Origin: Diphasiastrum complanatum
Lineage: Eukaryota; Streptophyta; Lycopodiopsida; Lycopodiales; Lycopodiaceae
Assembly: GCA_029204225.1 (NCBI GenBank)
Contig: CM055109.1
Location: forward strand, 44,083,054-44,147,053
DNA: 64,000 bases
Direction: 5' to 3'
Positions 21,210 to 33,162 of this stretch are shown one piece after another (the stretch's first letter is position 1; each line of letters starts with the position of its first letter). Below the pieces are notes generated by a model. That model made no database searches and was not told the origin of the DNA. It saw only the letters and a program-made list of their open reading frames with translations. Made by a program: the position numbers and the translations under genes.

Positions 21210-21863
21210 TGTGAAGGATTGCAGATCATTCAAAGTCCAATCCATGTCCCTAATCTTTGGTTACAATAAGGAGCAGACCAACAATCCTGCCAATGTAGAA
21301 AAATCAGCATCTACATACAAAATGAGATGCAAACTCTAAGAGATATTGATCAAACATTAACCAAAACATAAACTATGTTTGTTGTCCGTACAATTACAGT
21401 ACCCTACTGTATTTCACACGTGTGGAACCAAAAATAACAATAAATGAGCATTCTACAAACAAAATTGCAAGATAACACCAAGATAGTGCACCAATGAGTA
21501 GTAGACCCCAAAGAGAACCATGTATATTGATGAAATGAGAGAGAGAAGAGAGAAGATATGTCTCTCCACGAGTTACATCCTTTTATAGAGTTTCCAAACC
21601 CTATTTGGCCACTTGGCTTTCCCTCCAAAATGTAAACCCTACTATTTTTGGGTCTAGGTTCAATGTACCCAAAGTTCAAATTTGAATCTCTCTCAAACTC
21701 GACTACCAGCTTTCCCACACTTTCAAAAAGTGTTTATTGGCTGTATTTTAAACTAATATAACTTCAAAAAGTTTATCTCTAAGTCAAAAATGAGTTTTGG
21801 CCTCTTATTGATAATTTACCAAAATATGACTAAACTAGACTAAACTAGTTGAAATCTCTCACA
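21210..21863 (-). repeat. Copia-m 5' LTR with adjacent primer site
   Basis: 654 bp, same termini as the other copy, about 95 percent identical by eye. The primer site TGGTATCAGATC follows on the minus strand. Confidence 0.9.
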
Positions 21864-22196
21864 GCCAGTTCATCCAGGATGTGTTCATCGATGATAGTCA
21901 CATCCATGAATGGACTCCCTATTTCATAGTGAGATCTACATCCTTCCTCATATTCACAATCTACGTATATTTTTTGGATAAATTTTTGTTTATATAAGAG
22001 TTTTAAGAACAAAAGTTCGTCTTTGTTATCTCATTCCCAGAGCTGCTTGGAATTGACTGTACAATCCAAACTGGTATCATCCCATACAAAGCTATACACG
22101 TTGGAATTTATGGTCTCTGAGAGTGGTTGGAGCAATTCATGTTCCCAAAGTCTGAAGTCTATACTTTCAATGGCCATGGTACAAAGTTCAAATATT
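21864..22196 (-). pseudogene. Minus-strand exon of unknown gene, interrupted by Copia-m
   Basis: The exon starts at 22,196 just after a T-rich tract ending GCAG, a strong-looking acceptor. It reads MAIESIDFRLWEHELLQPLS, then one TGA near 22,035, then KQKFIQKIYVDCEYEEGCRS, and IGSPFMDVTIIDEHILDELA to the Copia border, continuing at 16,564. That is about 130 codons with one stop. It lies upstream on the minus strand of the coiled-coil gene at 16,001-14,433 and may belong to the same transcription unit. Family not recognised. Confidence 0.45.
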
Positions 22197-22250
22197 CTGC
22201 AAAAAAAAAAAAAAAACTGGTATTATACCATGTACATCGTACAACTCTTC

Positions 22251-22407
22251 TTATACATAGTAGGGGTTGATTTTATCAATATTTACATGAGTTTTGAATG
22301 AGGCCCCTATTTCAGCTAACTTAGTTGCATTGTTGTCATACAACTTTTTGATCACATATGGTCCAGTCCAATGCATACCAAATTTTTGAGGCATTAGTTG
22401 TAAGAAC
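22251..22407 (-). pseudogene. Gypsy-type integrase C-terminal scrap
   Basis: Minus strand reads QLMPQKFGMHWTGPYVIKKL, then TKLAEIGASFKTHVNIDKIN and PYYV to a TAA at 22,251-22,253. This is the SH3-like tail pattern (K-x-WTGPY-x-V ... P-x-N-x-x-x-I/L-KPYY) of Gypsy integrases. It is cut at about 22,407 where plus-strand Copia sequence begins. Confidence 0.55.
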
Positions 22408-23015
22408 ATCTTTATCGGCTAGTTAACGTCGCATAAAGCATATCACATCTATGATGTTGACTCAGGTCAGATCTCAATCAGTCATGATGTTGTCTTTCTT
22501 GAAGACAAGTATCATGATTTCAAGTAGAAGCAGCCGATGCAAGAGTATGTCACAGTAGCTCCACCATTCATCGTTAGGCAACAACCTATGACTGTTCAAA
22601 CAAAGGAGTTTGTCCCAACAACTCCGCTTACTATCGATGGGCCAACAAGACCCACGATTGTTCAGCCACAAGACGCTACGATCTCAGTCATTCACCAAGG
22701 AGATTCATCCACTCAAGCAACTGCAGCTCGCAGGTCTGCAAGACAATGACAACAACCTGATTGTTTTGTCTCTCGGGCGTTCATCAGTCACGATGAACCT
22801 GCCACAATTGCATAAGTTCTGTCAATGTCCAATACAGACAATTGGAAGGCTGTCATGGATGCTGAGTATCAGTCTCTAATGAAGAACAAGACCTGGAGTC
22901 TTGTCAATCCTCCTACTGGTGTAAAACCAATTGACTCCAAGTGGATCTTTAAGATGAAGCTTAAGTCAGATGGATCCGTATCCAAATGGAAAGCTAGACT
23001 GGTGGTTAAAAGCTT
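22408..23015 (+). pseudogene. Copia-2 family fragment (integrase tail to reverse transcriptase start)
   Basis: Homologous to 49,828-50,285: KAYRIYDVDS-like start, a linker rich in VQTKEFV and TIVQPQDATISVIHQGDSST, then NTDNWKAVMDAEYQSLMKNK and DSKWIFKMKLKSDGSVSKWK, the start of RVT_2, ending at ARLVVKSF. Both ends are truncated. Confidence 0.75.
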
Positions 23016-23552
23016 TAATGGATGCCAGCGGATCACCAGCCAACTGGCGATCGCAATTGATAACCTAATTTCTTAGTATAAATAGTTGTTCATATTTATA
23101 CATTTTAGAATGATCAAATAAAATCATCAAAAGTTGAAATTATCAGTAGAAATTTTTGAATAGTTAGCTCTCTCTCTCTCAAGCTTGCGAGCTTAAACAC
23201 TCATGAGCATTCTAGCTCACTTCTTAGAGTTGTTTTAGAGATTGCTATTGCGCTACTACTTATCAGCATTGCGCATTAATTCATACTTTCATTTTAGCCG
23301 CTCAAAAATAGCATAGAGTACGCGGCTTTGATCCGCAACTTATTGTACTCATTTACTTCTATTTCATTTTGAATCAATACTATCTTTTATTGCATTCAGC
23401 TTTGTCTCAAAATGTATGCGTTTTAGCAATAAGAGCATTTAACTCAAAAGAGTATCTGGGATACTCGGAGTTGGGTTTTAATCATTCTATATCTTAATGA
23501 TTCTCCTAGATATTCTAGTTGAATGAATTACCATATCTTAGAATGGGAAGAA
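23016..23552. other. No gene; possible LTR-like promoter sequence
   Basis: Contains AGTATAAATAG near 23,075 and a short CT run, resembling LTR U3/R sequence, but no partner copy or target duplication is visible. Confidence 0.35.
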
Positions 23553-24030
23553 TGTTATGGCCATATTCGATTAAGGACCTAAAATAGTCCTAATATGGTA
23601 GACCGGCCCTCTAGTGTTCAAGATTATTGGTCACGCCAAGATTTAATTCCATGCTGAGGCCTATTTGTGACTAATTACCTTGAGAGGACCCAGACACTCT
23701 AATTGAGACATATGGAGTATTGCATGTCTGTGTGACGGATATAGGCAGGAGGATTGCATGAAGAGATAAGACCTATTTATAGTTGACCTACATGGAGGTT
23801 GCATGGTTTCATACACAGGACTCTACTCTCTATATAATGAGGCAGGGATTCTCCCGTCGACATAATGGGTTTAGGTCATCAGTTTCTCTCTTCTCTACTT
23901 GCTTCACATGGCATGGCTTGGGGGCTAGATCCAGGTTTGATCTAGGATTGGTTGGGCGGTTTGGCTCCATAGTCTCTCTTATTGTGTTCTCCTATCCTCA
24001 TCTTAGGGGCAATCCTTTAGGGTCTCTACA
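23553..24030 (+). repeat. Putative solo LTR
   Basis: Begins TGTTATGGCC and could end GTCTCTACA, with a TATA-like CTCTATATAATGAGG near 23,828. The composition is typical of an LTR, but there is no matching flank duplication and no second copy in the window. Confidence 0.3.
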
Positions 24031-24429
24031 ACCGGTCTTCTGAAAATTGTGCTCCAACTTGCACTATTTTCTCATATTCCTCTGGTTCAGCTACATTCAT
24101 ATATTGCATCCTAGCTGGTCCATAGTAAACTTCTTGCATTTCTAGCAATTGGTCCTCAAGTTCACAATGAACTTTTGGTAGTATAATCACAACATCATTA
24201 AGAGTATAGCTTTTAAGGTGATCTTGCATCAATGAACGACATCATTTTTATAATTCATTTGTAGATGATCATAAGCGATAAAGCTTTGATATGCACAATG
24301 AGTGGGCCAATGGCCAAGTGCATGAGTATGATAGATGGACAATGGACTCACAAACTTATGTGACACAAAATAAAACCTTGAATCTCTATGACTCGGAGGT
24401 ATCATGATCAAATGAGGATTCCTCCTCAT
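24026..24429 (-). other. Short minus-strand open readings of unknown nature
   Basis: The frame at 24,232-24,026 contains MQEVYYGPARMQYMNVAEPE, which looks protein-like. The next ORF (24,429-24,229) is in another frame. No domain recognised. Confidence 0.25.
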
Positions 24430-26130
24430 CTAGACGAGTTCGAAAGATAGGGAATCCTCCTCGAGTATGTGCGGTTGTGTCCTTGAACCTCTGCCTTGCC
24501 TCTGCCGCTACCTCTACTACTGCCTCTAATCATTTTGGCCAATGTGAGCATGAAGCACACCATGCATCATGCCCTTTTTTCCCTTCGACAACTGGATACA
24601 AGAAATTCCTACTCTTGGTGCCTTAATGTACATTATATAACCCACTATTATCTATCTTGTAAGTTGTTAGACACAATTCCTTGTTTCTTAAAACGTGCAC
24701 CTATCGAAGATCATGTGGGATGTAGCTTTCCAATAAAGAAAACATCTCCTCCCACTTTTAGGTTCCAAATCCTACCACACCATCCTGTTGGAAAATAAGT
24801 TGTTCACTAGTCGAATAACTATTCGACGGTGAATTTTCGACTAGATAGTCAATAGTAGCAGCGATAGTTAATGTAATAACAAAACCGATTTGCTATTATC
24901 ACAAGTATAGCTATACTATCACCCACAAGTGCAAAAAATGAATGATGATCGGAAACTTAGAACATAATAAGCGGGAATAACAGAATCAATAGAACAAGAT
25001 ATAAGTAGCGAAAATAGTCTGTATTGAAGATGACGAATTAAAGTTGCTTGATGCAACTTTAAGTGGTTGACTATTCAAGTTTGTGGTCTGCGATTTACAT
25101 ATACTAACAATAGAATTTAACACATCTAAATCTTTTCAAAAAATATATATTTGGTGGATCCAAAAAAAATTATTTTTCTGACCACGCAAAACTATGTCTA
25201 AAATGTTTTCCATAAGAAAGTTCAATTCACTCATGTTCCTCGCAGCTTCATCCTGACTTGGAAAATAGGTCTATGAGACACAACTCAACTAGATGCAAGG
25301 GCATTTGTGGAAAAATGCATGCGTTCCACTAGCTTAAGGTTTAGGGATCCTAAAAATAATCATAGTACATTGATGATTGCTTTTTTGAGTTGCACTTCAT
25401 GTTTAGAATGGAGTTTCGATTTAACGGACATGTCTAGATTGAGTACATTACTTGAAACATTGCTAATGTTTCAATTAACCATTGTTTGTTGCTTACATTG
25501 TACTCGGCATTTGATGTAAAAAAATGACCATTTTCCTTTAAAAGGGAGATGGGCAATGACACGAGATTTGTAAGGAATGTTTCAACAGTCAACGAGCCTA
25601 GCTTTTAAACTTCCCCCGTTGGAAGATGCGTAAATATAATTCACAATGTTGCAAAAAGATCTCCTAGAGGAGTGAAACACTATTATTCCTTTTCAAACAA
25701 CTTAATCTCAATTTTTAAAAAAGAGGAGTAATTAGTGGCAAATGGTTTTGTGCCACTAACATAGGGACATAGTGGCCCCTCTAGGGAGTCCTTCAAAAAC
25801 CTAGGCTATAATTGAGACATATGAGGACTATTGGAGGGCATTATTTCAATGAATGATCATATTGATATGGCACTAAAGATGAGAACTTTCACCATGTTGA
25901 CGTTCTTTACTTGCTCTAAAGTTCAACAATTACTCTACATGTTTCTAGAGGACATTATCCCTAGTGTGTTTAGGTCTCATTCATTAATGAAAACTATCTT
26001 GAATAAAACCTAAATTGCTCTTCCATTTTAGCATTATAATAGGTTTTTCTCTCCATTAATGAGATTACGATTCCCTTATATGTACATTGTAATATGAGTC
26101 TTCCAATTATTTTAACACAATGTTGAGCAT
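24430..26130. other. No gene recognised
   Basis: Short ORFs only. Inverted words around ACTAGTCGAATAACTATTCG lie near 24,806-24,845. Nothing else is supported. Confidence 0.45.
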
Positions 26131-26215
26131 ATTTGAGGTTTGCATACATTGATTTCAAACTCTTCAAGATCTACCTAAGAAGGACCCAGAGACTCTTGTT
26201 ATCCACTTCACCTCA

Positions 26216-26422
26216 ATGTCTCATCGGTGTGAAGTTTTGGGGAAGAGACCTAAATTGCGGGATACCAAAATCTTCTTGGAAAAAGATCTTACCTTCATCC
26301 AAGTGCAAGAGCCCGAAAAGGCACGACAAGAAGCTCTATCAACTGGAAAACGACTTATTTATCGAGATGGTAATATTAGATTTGTAGATTGTAAGCCTAC
26401 GGTTAGCGAGAATTTAAGATAG
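26216..26422 (+). pseudogene. Possible retroelement ORF1-like fragment
   Basis: Reads KRPKLRDTKIFLEKDLTFIQ followed by VQEPEKARQEAL and RLIYRDGNIRFVDCK. The FLEKDLT...A.(K/R).(G)KR.IYRDG pattern recalls the C-terminus of LINE ORF1 or endonuclease-associated proteins, from memory only. It is short and isolated. Confidence 0.3.
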
Positions 26423-26591
26423 AATCAGAGTTAGAGAAATGAAGAGATGTCCAATTGACTAGTGAATGGTCTACATACCATATAATCTTGGTTATAAAAT
26501 CTCTTCTTAGTTAGACTTGTTTTACTCCTACTGCTTTGACAGATTTGATTCATCTAGTTTCTATCTTATGTGATGTAAAGACAATAGTAAA

Positions 26592-27634
<1,043 letters not shown>

Positions 27635-27689
27635 ATGTGCTTATGCTCCTCCTATGCTTGGCTTAGTGTTAGCGGATTCCAGAGAATCC

Positions 27690-28010
27690 CCAGATGTGAC
27701 AACTCATGCTCGTGCAAACGGGATAAGTATTCCACACCACCGGAAAATCCAGCACAAGTAGCCATCCAAGATGGTTATGCTATTGCCACAGGACCAATGA
27801 GCAACTGCTGTTTTATTTGTGGTGAAACTAGCCGCTTCATGGTTGACTGTAAAGTTAAGAAACCATATCATGCAGTGTCCAAATTGTGTTCGTAAACACA
27901 GTTTCAAAGACTGCCCTAAACAACCTAACAGAATCCTTCTAGCACGCCATATATCATCTGAACTTGTTAGAGTTCTCACTAGAGCACAACGCCAACACCA
28001 CAAACAGTAG
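27690..28010 (+). pseudogene. gag: Gypsy-2 gag C-terminus (zinc knuckles)
   Basis: In one frame SNCCFICGETSRFMVDC is a knuckle lacking its His. After a frame change QCPNCVRKHSFKDCP gives CX2CX3HX4C. It ends in LVRVLTRAQRQHHKQ, which has a counterpart (MGVTRAQKQKE) in the Gypsy at 62.9 kb. Broken by a stop and a frameshift near 27,870. Confidence 0.65.
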
Positions 28011-28334
28011 CAAACAATGCTAAATCAACTGATCCACATGGAAGCCACTTGACAGCTTCCACATTACCCAAAGACTACCCAGACCCAAACGTGGAACAAA
28101 GACAATACAATGAATTTAGAGATGAGTTTTTGCGAGAAGAAGAACATACAGAAAGTTGCGATAAAATCTTTCATCGGGCTTCAACGCTATATCCATCGTA
28201 GTTTTCAATTGCCTACTATTCCTGATGACCAGCGAAAAATAGAAGAGATTTCTAAAATTTCCCAGATTCCTATGAATCTGCTGAATATAGTGTTGCTAAG
28301 GGGACTAGAATCAGCTTACCTTTGTCCTATAAAG

Positions 28335-28795
28335 ACTATCCCTCAGTATCCGCTATCCTTGATAGCGGATCAGGCATCAATATAATGGCTTTGTCATTGG
28401 CAAAGTCATGGGGCTTCCATACCCTCGATCAACCACGATACAAACTTCGCATGGCTGATCAACGAGCTAAAGACCCTGGTGGTCATTGATCAAATATCAA
28501 GATTCAAATAGCTAGTGTCAAATTTGTTATCGATTGTGTCATCTTAGACTTACCAGAGGATGCCAATACTTGTATACTCCTTCTTGGTACACACTGGCTC
28601 CAGATGGCAGGCGTTGTCCAAGATTGGAAGCATAGCAAAATCACCTTTGGCAATCACGACAAACGAGTCACTGTTAACTCAATTGGCCATGTCAAGCCCG
28701 CTAAAGTTTATGATGATTGTCATCAACAACTTATGACGAATCAAATAGTGTCCCGATCCAACCAAAAGGCCACTATACGAGATCCATGGACATAA
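28335..28795 (+). pseudogene. Gypsy-2 aspartic protease
   Basis: Across a frame change the reading gives AILDSGSGINIMALSLAKSW (active-site DSG), then KLRMADQRAK, and after a stop KFVIDCVILDLPE and ILLLGTHWLQ (the LGxxWL signature), followed by ITFGNHDKRV. Clear retropepsin, inactivated by a TGA near 28,487 and a frameshift. Confidence 0.65.
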
Positions 28796-28872
28796 TCAAT
28801 TGGGGTCAAGCACTAGCCACTGTGGACTGTGCTGATTTCAACCGATGTCGTATTTAAACCACTATAGAAGAT

Positions 28873-29382
28873 GTGGATATTCTCCCATCTTCTACAGACA
28901 TTGATACATCCATCATCCCACTTATGATGATTGACCCGATTCCTATAGCTTGGTGCCCAGGAGAACCTAGCGTCTCTAACGCCCATGTCTTGAAAGAAGG
29001 TATTCTTTCCATGGATGATGTTGAAATGATGGATGAACATGTACTCCTTTTTCTAGATGCCCAACGTTATCCGCCAAAATCAATTCCTCAGGAGATCAAG
29101 TCACCAAGGCCGTTGGCTCACGTCCAATTGATTTCCAAAGTACCCAACACACACACGTATAGGCCCAAGCCCAAAGTCTACACATGGGACGTGTATCCAG
29201 ATGAAGTCTGGGATACAATTGATGCCAACATGATAAGTGAGGTAACAACACCACCCACTCAAAAAGCACCAAAACCTCGGTTACAAAAAAATAAAATTAT
29301 CGATACAAAATTAACCGAGCGTCAAAAACAGATGCGTGAGAAGCTTAAGCAGCCGATTAAGCCCTTATCTAAAGAGACATAA
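28873..29382 (+). CDS. Gypsy-2 protease-to-polymerase spacer ORF
   Basis: A 169-codon open frame between protease and reverse transcriptase, rich in Asp, Pro and Lys, with DVYPDEVWDTID and a charged lysine-rich end. It is probably the linker of the original polyprotein. No domain recognised. Confidence 0.45.
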   Translation: MDILPSSTDIDTSIIPLMMIDPIPIAWCPGEPSVSNAHVLKEGILSMDDVEMMDEHVLLFLDAQRYPPKSIPQEIKSPRPLAHVQLISKVPNTHTYRPKPKVYTWDVYPDEVWDTIDANMISEVTTPPTQKAPKPRLQKNKIIDTKLTERQKQMREKLKQPIKPLSKET

Positions 29383-29586
29383 ACCAAACCATCAGACCAA
29401 GCTTCCACGTCCGATAGTGACTCAACACAGATGATTTGCAAAGTTCCAGAAAACTTTGTGGAACCACCTTTTGATCTCCCACGAAAATTTAAAAATTTCA
29501 CACTAGATGACGTTGTTATTTAGTTCCCACAGCCACATCGGGAACCTACACCAAATTTCAACTCCTTTGAAGGACCAGCTAAAACG

Positions 29587-30441
29587 ATGCCGGTAAACCT
29601 TAAAGATCCTGACAAGGAGATGGATCGCATAATTCATGTTGGTGCACACCTTTTGTCCGAACAACTTTCTGATCTGGAAACTTTACTTCGCAAATATAGG
29701 GATGTCTTTTCATGGAACTATACAAAAATGAATGGAATTCCGCCTGACGTAGTGGTCCATATGATTCCTTTAAAAGACAATGCTAAGCCTGTTAGGGCTA
29801 AATCTTACAGAAGTAACCCTATCTATCGCAAGAGAATCGATGAAGACATTAAAAAATTGCTGGATATTGGCTTTATTTATGAAGTCCAACATACTAATTG
29901 GGTATCACCCATTGTGGTTGTACCCAAGAAAAACGGCAAACTTCGTATCTGTGTCGATCTCAAGAACCTTAATGTGGTTACGAAGAAAGACCATTTTCCC
30001 TTGTCTTTAACGACCCAAATCCTAGAGGAAATGGCAGGAGCTGAAGCTTTTAGCTTCTTGGATGGATTCAGCGATTATTTCCTTGTTCAAATAGCCCTTG
30101 GAGATAAACATAAAATGGCCTTTGCCACAGAGAACGGGGTTTATGCTTATAATGTCATGCCTTTTGGCTTATGCAACGCCTCTTCAACGTTTCAGCAGGT
30201 CATGCAACTGGCCTTCCAAGACCTCATACATCGGATTGTCGAGATTTATCTCAACGACCTAGGTGTACATTCCTCAGCCGCTACGCACCTTGACGCACTG
30301 GAGAAAATCGTCATTCGCTGTCGTAGATTTGGAATTTCACTAAACCCTGATAAGTGTCAAATCTGGATCACCCATGGGGTAGTACTCGAACATATAATTC
30401 AAAGGACGGTATTTCTACCGATCCTTCAAAAATCAAGATAA
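29587..30441 (+). CDS. pol: Gypsy-2 reverse transcriptase with mutated catalytic box
   Basis: 284 open codons contain the full fingers and palm: VFSWNYTKMNGI, GFIYEVQHTNWVSPIVVVPK, KLRICVDLKNLN, FSFLDGFSDYFLVQIA, MAFATENGVYAYNVMPFGLC and NASSTFQQVMQ. The catalytic strand reads IYLNDLGVHS where Y-x-DD is expected, so one of the paired Asp residues is Asn. Polymerase activity should be lost even though the frame is open. A frameshift near 30,400 separates it from the thumb and RNase H. Confidence 0.8.
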   Translation: MPVNLKDPDKEMDRIIHVGAHLLSEQLSDLETLLRKYRDVFSWNYTKMNGIPPDVVVHMIPLKDNAKPVRAKSYRSNPIYRKRIDEDIKKLLDIGFIYEVQHTNWVSPIVVVPKKNGKLRICVDLKNLNVVTKKDHFPLSLTTQILEEMAGAEAFSFLDGFSDYFLVQIALGDKHKMAFATENGVYAYNVMPFGLCNASSTFQQVMQLAFQDLIHRIVEIYLNDLGVHSSAATHLDALEKIVIRCRRFGISLNPDKCQIWITHGVVLEHIIQRTVFLPILQKSR

Positions 30442-31060
30442 TAGTTGAAATGCCCTTACCTGCAACAGTGAAAGAAGTTTACGTCTTCCTCGGTCACACA
30501 AATTATTATCGCATCTTTATAATTGATTATGTCGGCAAGGCATGCCTCGTTTATTTAGTTGTGGTAGATCCTCGATGGACCGAATAACGCATTAAAGCCT
30601 TTGAGGAGTTGAAAAACAGCCCTTATCACGGCACCCATACTCCGTTCACCAGACTACACGAAAGAATTCCATGTGCATACAGATGCCAATAAGTATGTCA
30701 TTGGAGGTCTTCTTGCACAACCAGACGAGTATGGCAAGGAATTCCCAATACATTTCTTGAACAGGCAACTGGTGCCTGCTGAAGTAAACTATACAACCAC
30801 CGAGCGAGAAGCATTGGCGATGGTCTATGTTGTTCAACAACTAAGACATTATTTACTAGGTTAGACCTTTGTCTTCTACACCGACCATCAAGACCTGTTA
30901 TATATTGTTAATAAATCCTATAAAACGGGACGTATAGCTCAATGGCTGTTGATATTAGAGGAATTTAATTTCCTCGTAGTCGTTCGGAAAGGAACCCAAC
31001 ATTTCATGGCGGATCACCTTTCCCGGCTCCCCAATGCTGAAAAAGCAACTGCACCAGTCA
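30442..31060 (+). pseudogene. pol: Gypsy-2 connection and RNase H
   Basis: The reading DGISTDPSKIKIIVEMPLP and FLGHTNYYRIFI continue the polymerase thumb/connection from 30,390. RNase H follows: MHTDANKYVIGGLLAQ (Asp), TTTEREALAMVYVVQQLRHY (Glu), a stop at 30,862-30,864, then FYTDHQDLLYIVNK (Asp) and HFMADHLSRLP. Family residues are present but the frame is broken. Confidence 0.7.
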
Positions 31061-32399
31061 ACGATGATCTCCCTGATGCATGCCTTTTTCAGATTGATGC
31101 TACACGCTTATGGGCTGAGGAGATTACTCAGTTCCTAACAACAAACAGACTCAAAGAAGGCCTGAATACAGCTACAAAACGAAATTTTTTGCTTAAAGCA
31201 GCGCCCTTTCAACTAATAGCTGGACAAATTTACAAAAGGGGCATTGATGGTATTATCCGACGATGCGCTTATGAATCTGAGATACAGCCTATCATATCTC
31301 AGGCTCATGAGGGCATTGGCGGCGGTCACTTCTCTGCTGAAGCAACAGCTAAGATTATCCTTTGAGCAGATTTGTGGTGGCCCTCATTATTTAAGGACAC
31401 ATTTGTTGTCATTAAAACATGTGATGTCTGTCAAAGAGCCAAGAAAAATACAAAAGCAGACTTCACACCTCTGACTCCCGTTATAGAAGGCGAAGCCTTC
31501 CATAAATGAAGAATCGACTTTGTTGGACCAATCAGCCTAGCAGCAAAACACACCCAAGCCCATTCTATCCTAATAGCCATAGATTATGCAACTAAGTGTG
31601 TTGAGGCTCGGGCAACAAAGGACGCCAACGCAAAAACTATAGCGCGTTTTCTTTACGAAAACATTATTACACATTTTGGTTGTCCTATAGAGCTAGTTAG
31701 TGATCGCGGCACACACTTTTTAAGTGTTGTCATTGATAATTTGTTACACCATTACCTTGTCGTTCACCAAAAGAGTACACCATACTATCCTAGATGTAAT
31801 GGCCAGGCCGAATCAACTAACAAGAGAATATGAAAGATATTGACAAAGATAGTTGAAACCAGTTGCTATAATTGGGAAACAAAACTCTTCTCAACTATCT
31901 GAGCTTACCGCATCACCCCAAAGAAAGCCATTGGATGGGTTACCTCATTCCATCTAGTGTATGGTCAAGAGGTGGTAATGCCTGTAGAATTCTTAGTACC
32001 TTCTCTAAGAATCATGAAAGCCCTCTCTACAGATCTCTATGAGAAAGCTACAATTGAGCAGCAAGTCAAGACTAGGCTATTTACGTTAGCCCAGTTGTGC
32101 GAGATCAGACTCATATCTTACCACGCACAACTGGTTAACAATGACACCAAAAGGCTTGGCATGACCATCACTTACGCAACAAAGATTTACACTTAGGTGA
32201 CCATGTGCTTCTTTATACATCAAAAAAGCACCCCGACAAATTGAAATTCCGAAGTGAGGGCTCGTATGTTGTCAATAAAATCTTTCCTAATGGTGCAGTT
32301 CAGCTACAAACACTTGACGGAATACTCCTAGACATTGTTGTCAATGGTGGTCGTCTATGGCGGTATTACGGGGAGTTGTTTTTAGTTGACCCAATCTAA
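31061..32399 (+). pseudogene. pol: Gypsy-2 integrase
   Basis: Zinc-binding segment HEGIGGGHFSAEATAKIIL, a stop, then CDVCQRAKK, RIDFVGPISLA (Asp), VSDRGTHFLS (Asp), STPYYPRCNGQAESTNKRI (Glu) and VYGQEVVMPVEF. Several stops (31,363, 31,508, 31,830, 31,902, 32,194 regions) and a frame change toward 32,205 break it. The last ORF (32,205-32,399) keeps FRSEGSYVVNKIFPNGAVQL, an SH3-like integrase tail. Confidence 0.75.
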
Positions 32400-32779
32400 C
32401 ACTTTTTCCCTAGTATATATTCCATTTTTTATTCTCTTATTTCTTTGATTGTTATTCTCTTTTTGCATGTCTATTTTTGTACCCTTTTCTTGTTTATAAC
32501 TCATACCTATACTTATTTAATTTCAGTGCATTTTCTTTTTCTATAAATACTCATTTGTCATGAATGTTCTAGGTCAACAAATGATAGACTACACCATATC
32601 ACACCTTAGGCCCATCTCATTTCTATCTGTATGATATCTCAATATTCTCAATTATGCATACAATCATTCATTAAGATACTTCATTCCCATAAGAACTTCT
32701 ACTTTGAGCCACAGTCATATTTTCCCCCTGAAATTCTTCACTTGCATCCCACAGCTCCATTCCTCCATACAAGGCTTCT

Positions 32780-33140
32780 ATCAGATCTCAACCGATGGGT
32801 TCCTGTCAAATCTCGACCGGAGCACTCATGTCAAATCTCGGCCGAGCACTTCTGTTAAATCTCGACCGAAGCAATTATGTTAAATCTCTACCGAAAGAAT
32901 CCTGTCAAATCTCAACCGGAGCATCCTGTCAGATCTTAACCGGAGCACCCACTCAGATCTCGACCGAAGCATCCTGTCAAATCTCAACCGGAGCATCCTA
33001 TCAAATCTCAACTGAAGCATTCTGTCAGATCTCGACCGGAGCGTTCTGTTAGATCTCGACGAGAGTGTTCTGTTAGATCTCAATCGGAGCACCCACTCAG
33101 ATCTCGACCAGAGCGCCTCACTCAAATCTCAACCGGAGGT
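32780..33140. repeat. 25-bp tandem repeat array in Gypsy-2 3' region
   Basis: About 15 diverged copies of a 24-26 bp unit with consensus close to TCTCGACCGGAGCATCC plus TGTCAGA. It lies between integrase and the downstream ORF. The simple reading YxxSTGA... on both strands is a by-product. Tandem repeats in this position are known from Tat-lineage elements. Confidence 0.9.
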
Positions 33141-33162
33141 TCCAAACTCAACGAACTGGCAT

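Larger units (their letters stand above)
16570..21863 (-). mobile_element. Copia-m: minus-strand Copia with intact-looking gag and degenerate pol
   Basis: Two LTRs of 655 and 654 bp (16,570-17,224 and 21,210-21,863, roughly 95 percent identical by eye) and a perfect GCCAG target duplication (16,565-16,569 and 21,864-21,868) delimit a 5.3-kb element. The primer site TGGTATCAGATC (21,198-21,209, minus strand) matches initiator-Met tRNA priming. Gag and protease read through with one stop. Beyond the protease the sequence stays in long open frames but is only faintly similar to Copia integrase, reverse transcriptase and RNase H. The element probably moved using enzymes supplied by a relative. 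Confidence 0.9.

Noticed and set aside
32780-33140. CRISPR-like array
   Set aside because: Units are contiguous 25-bp tandem copies without unique spacers, in a plant retroelement.
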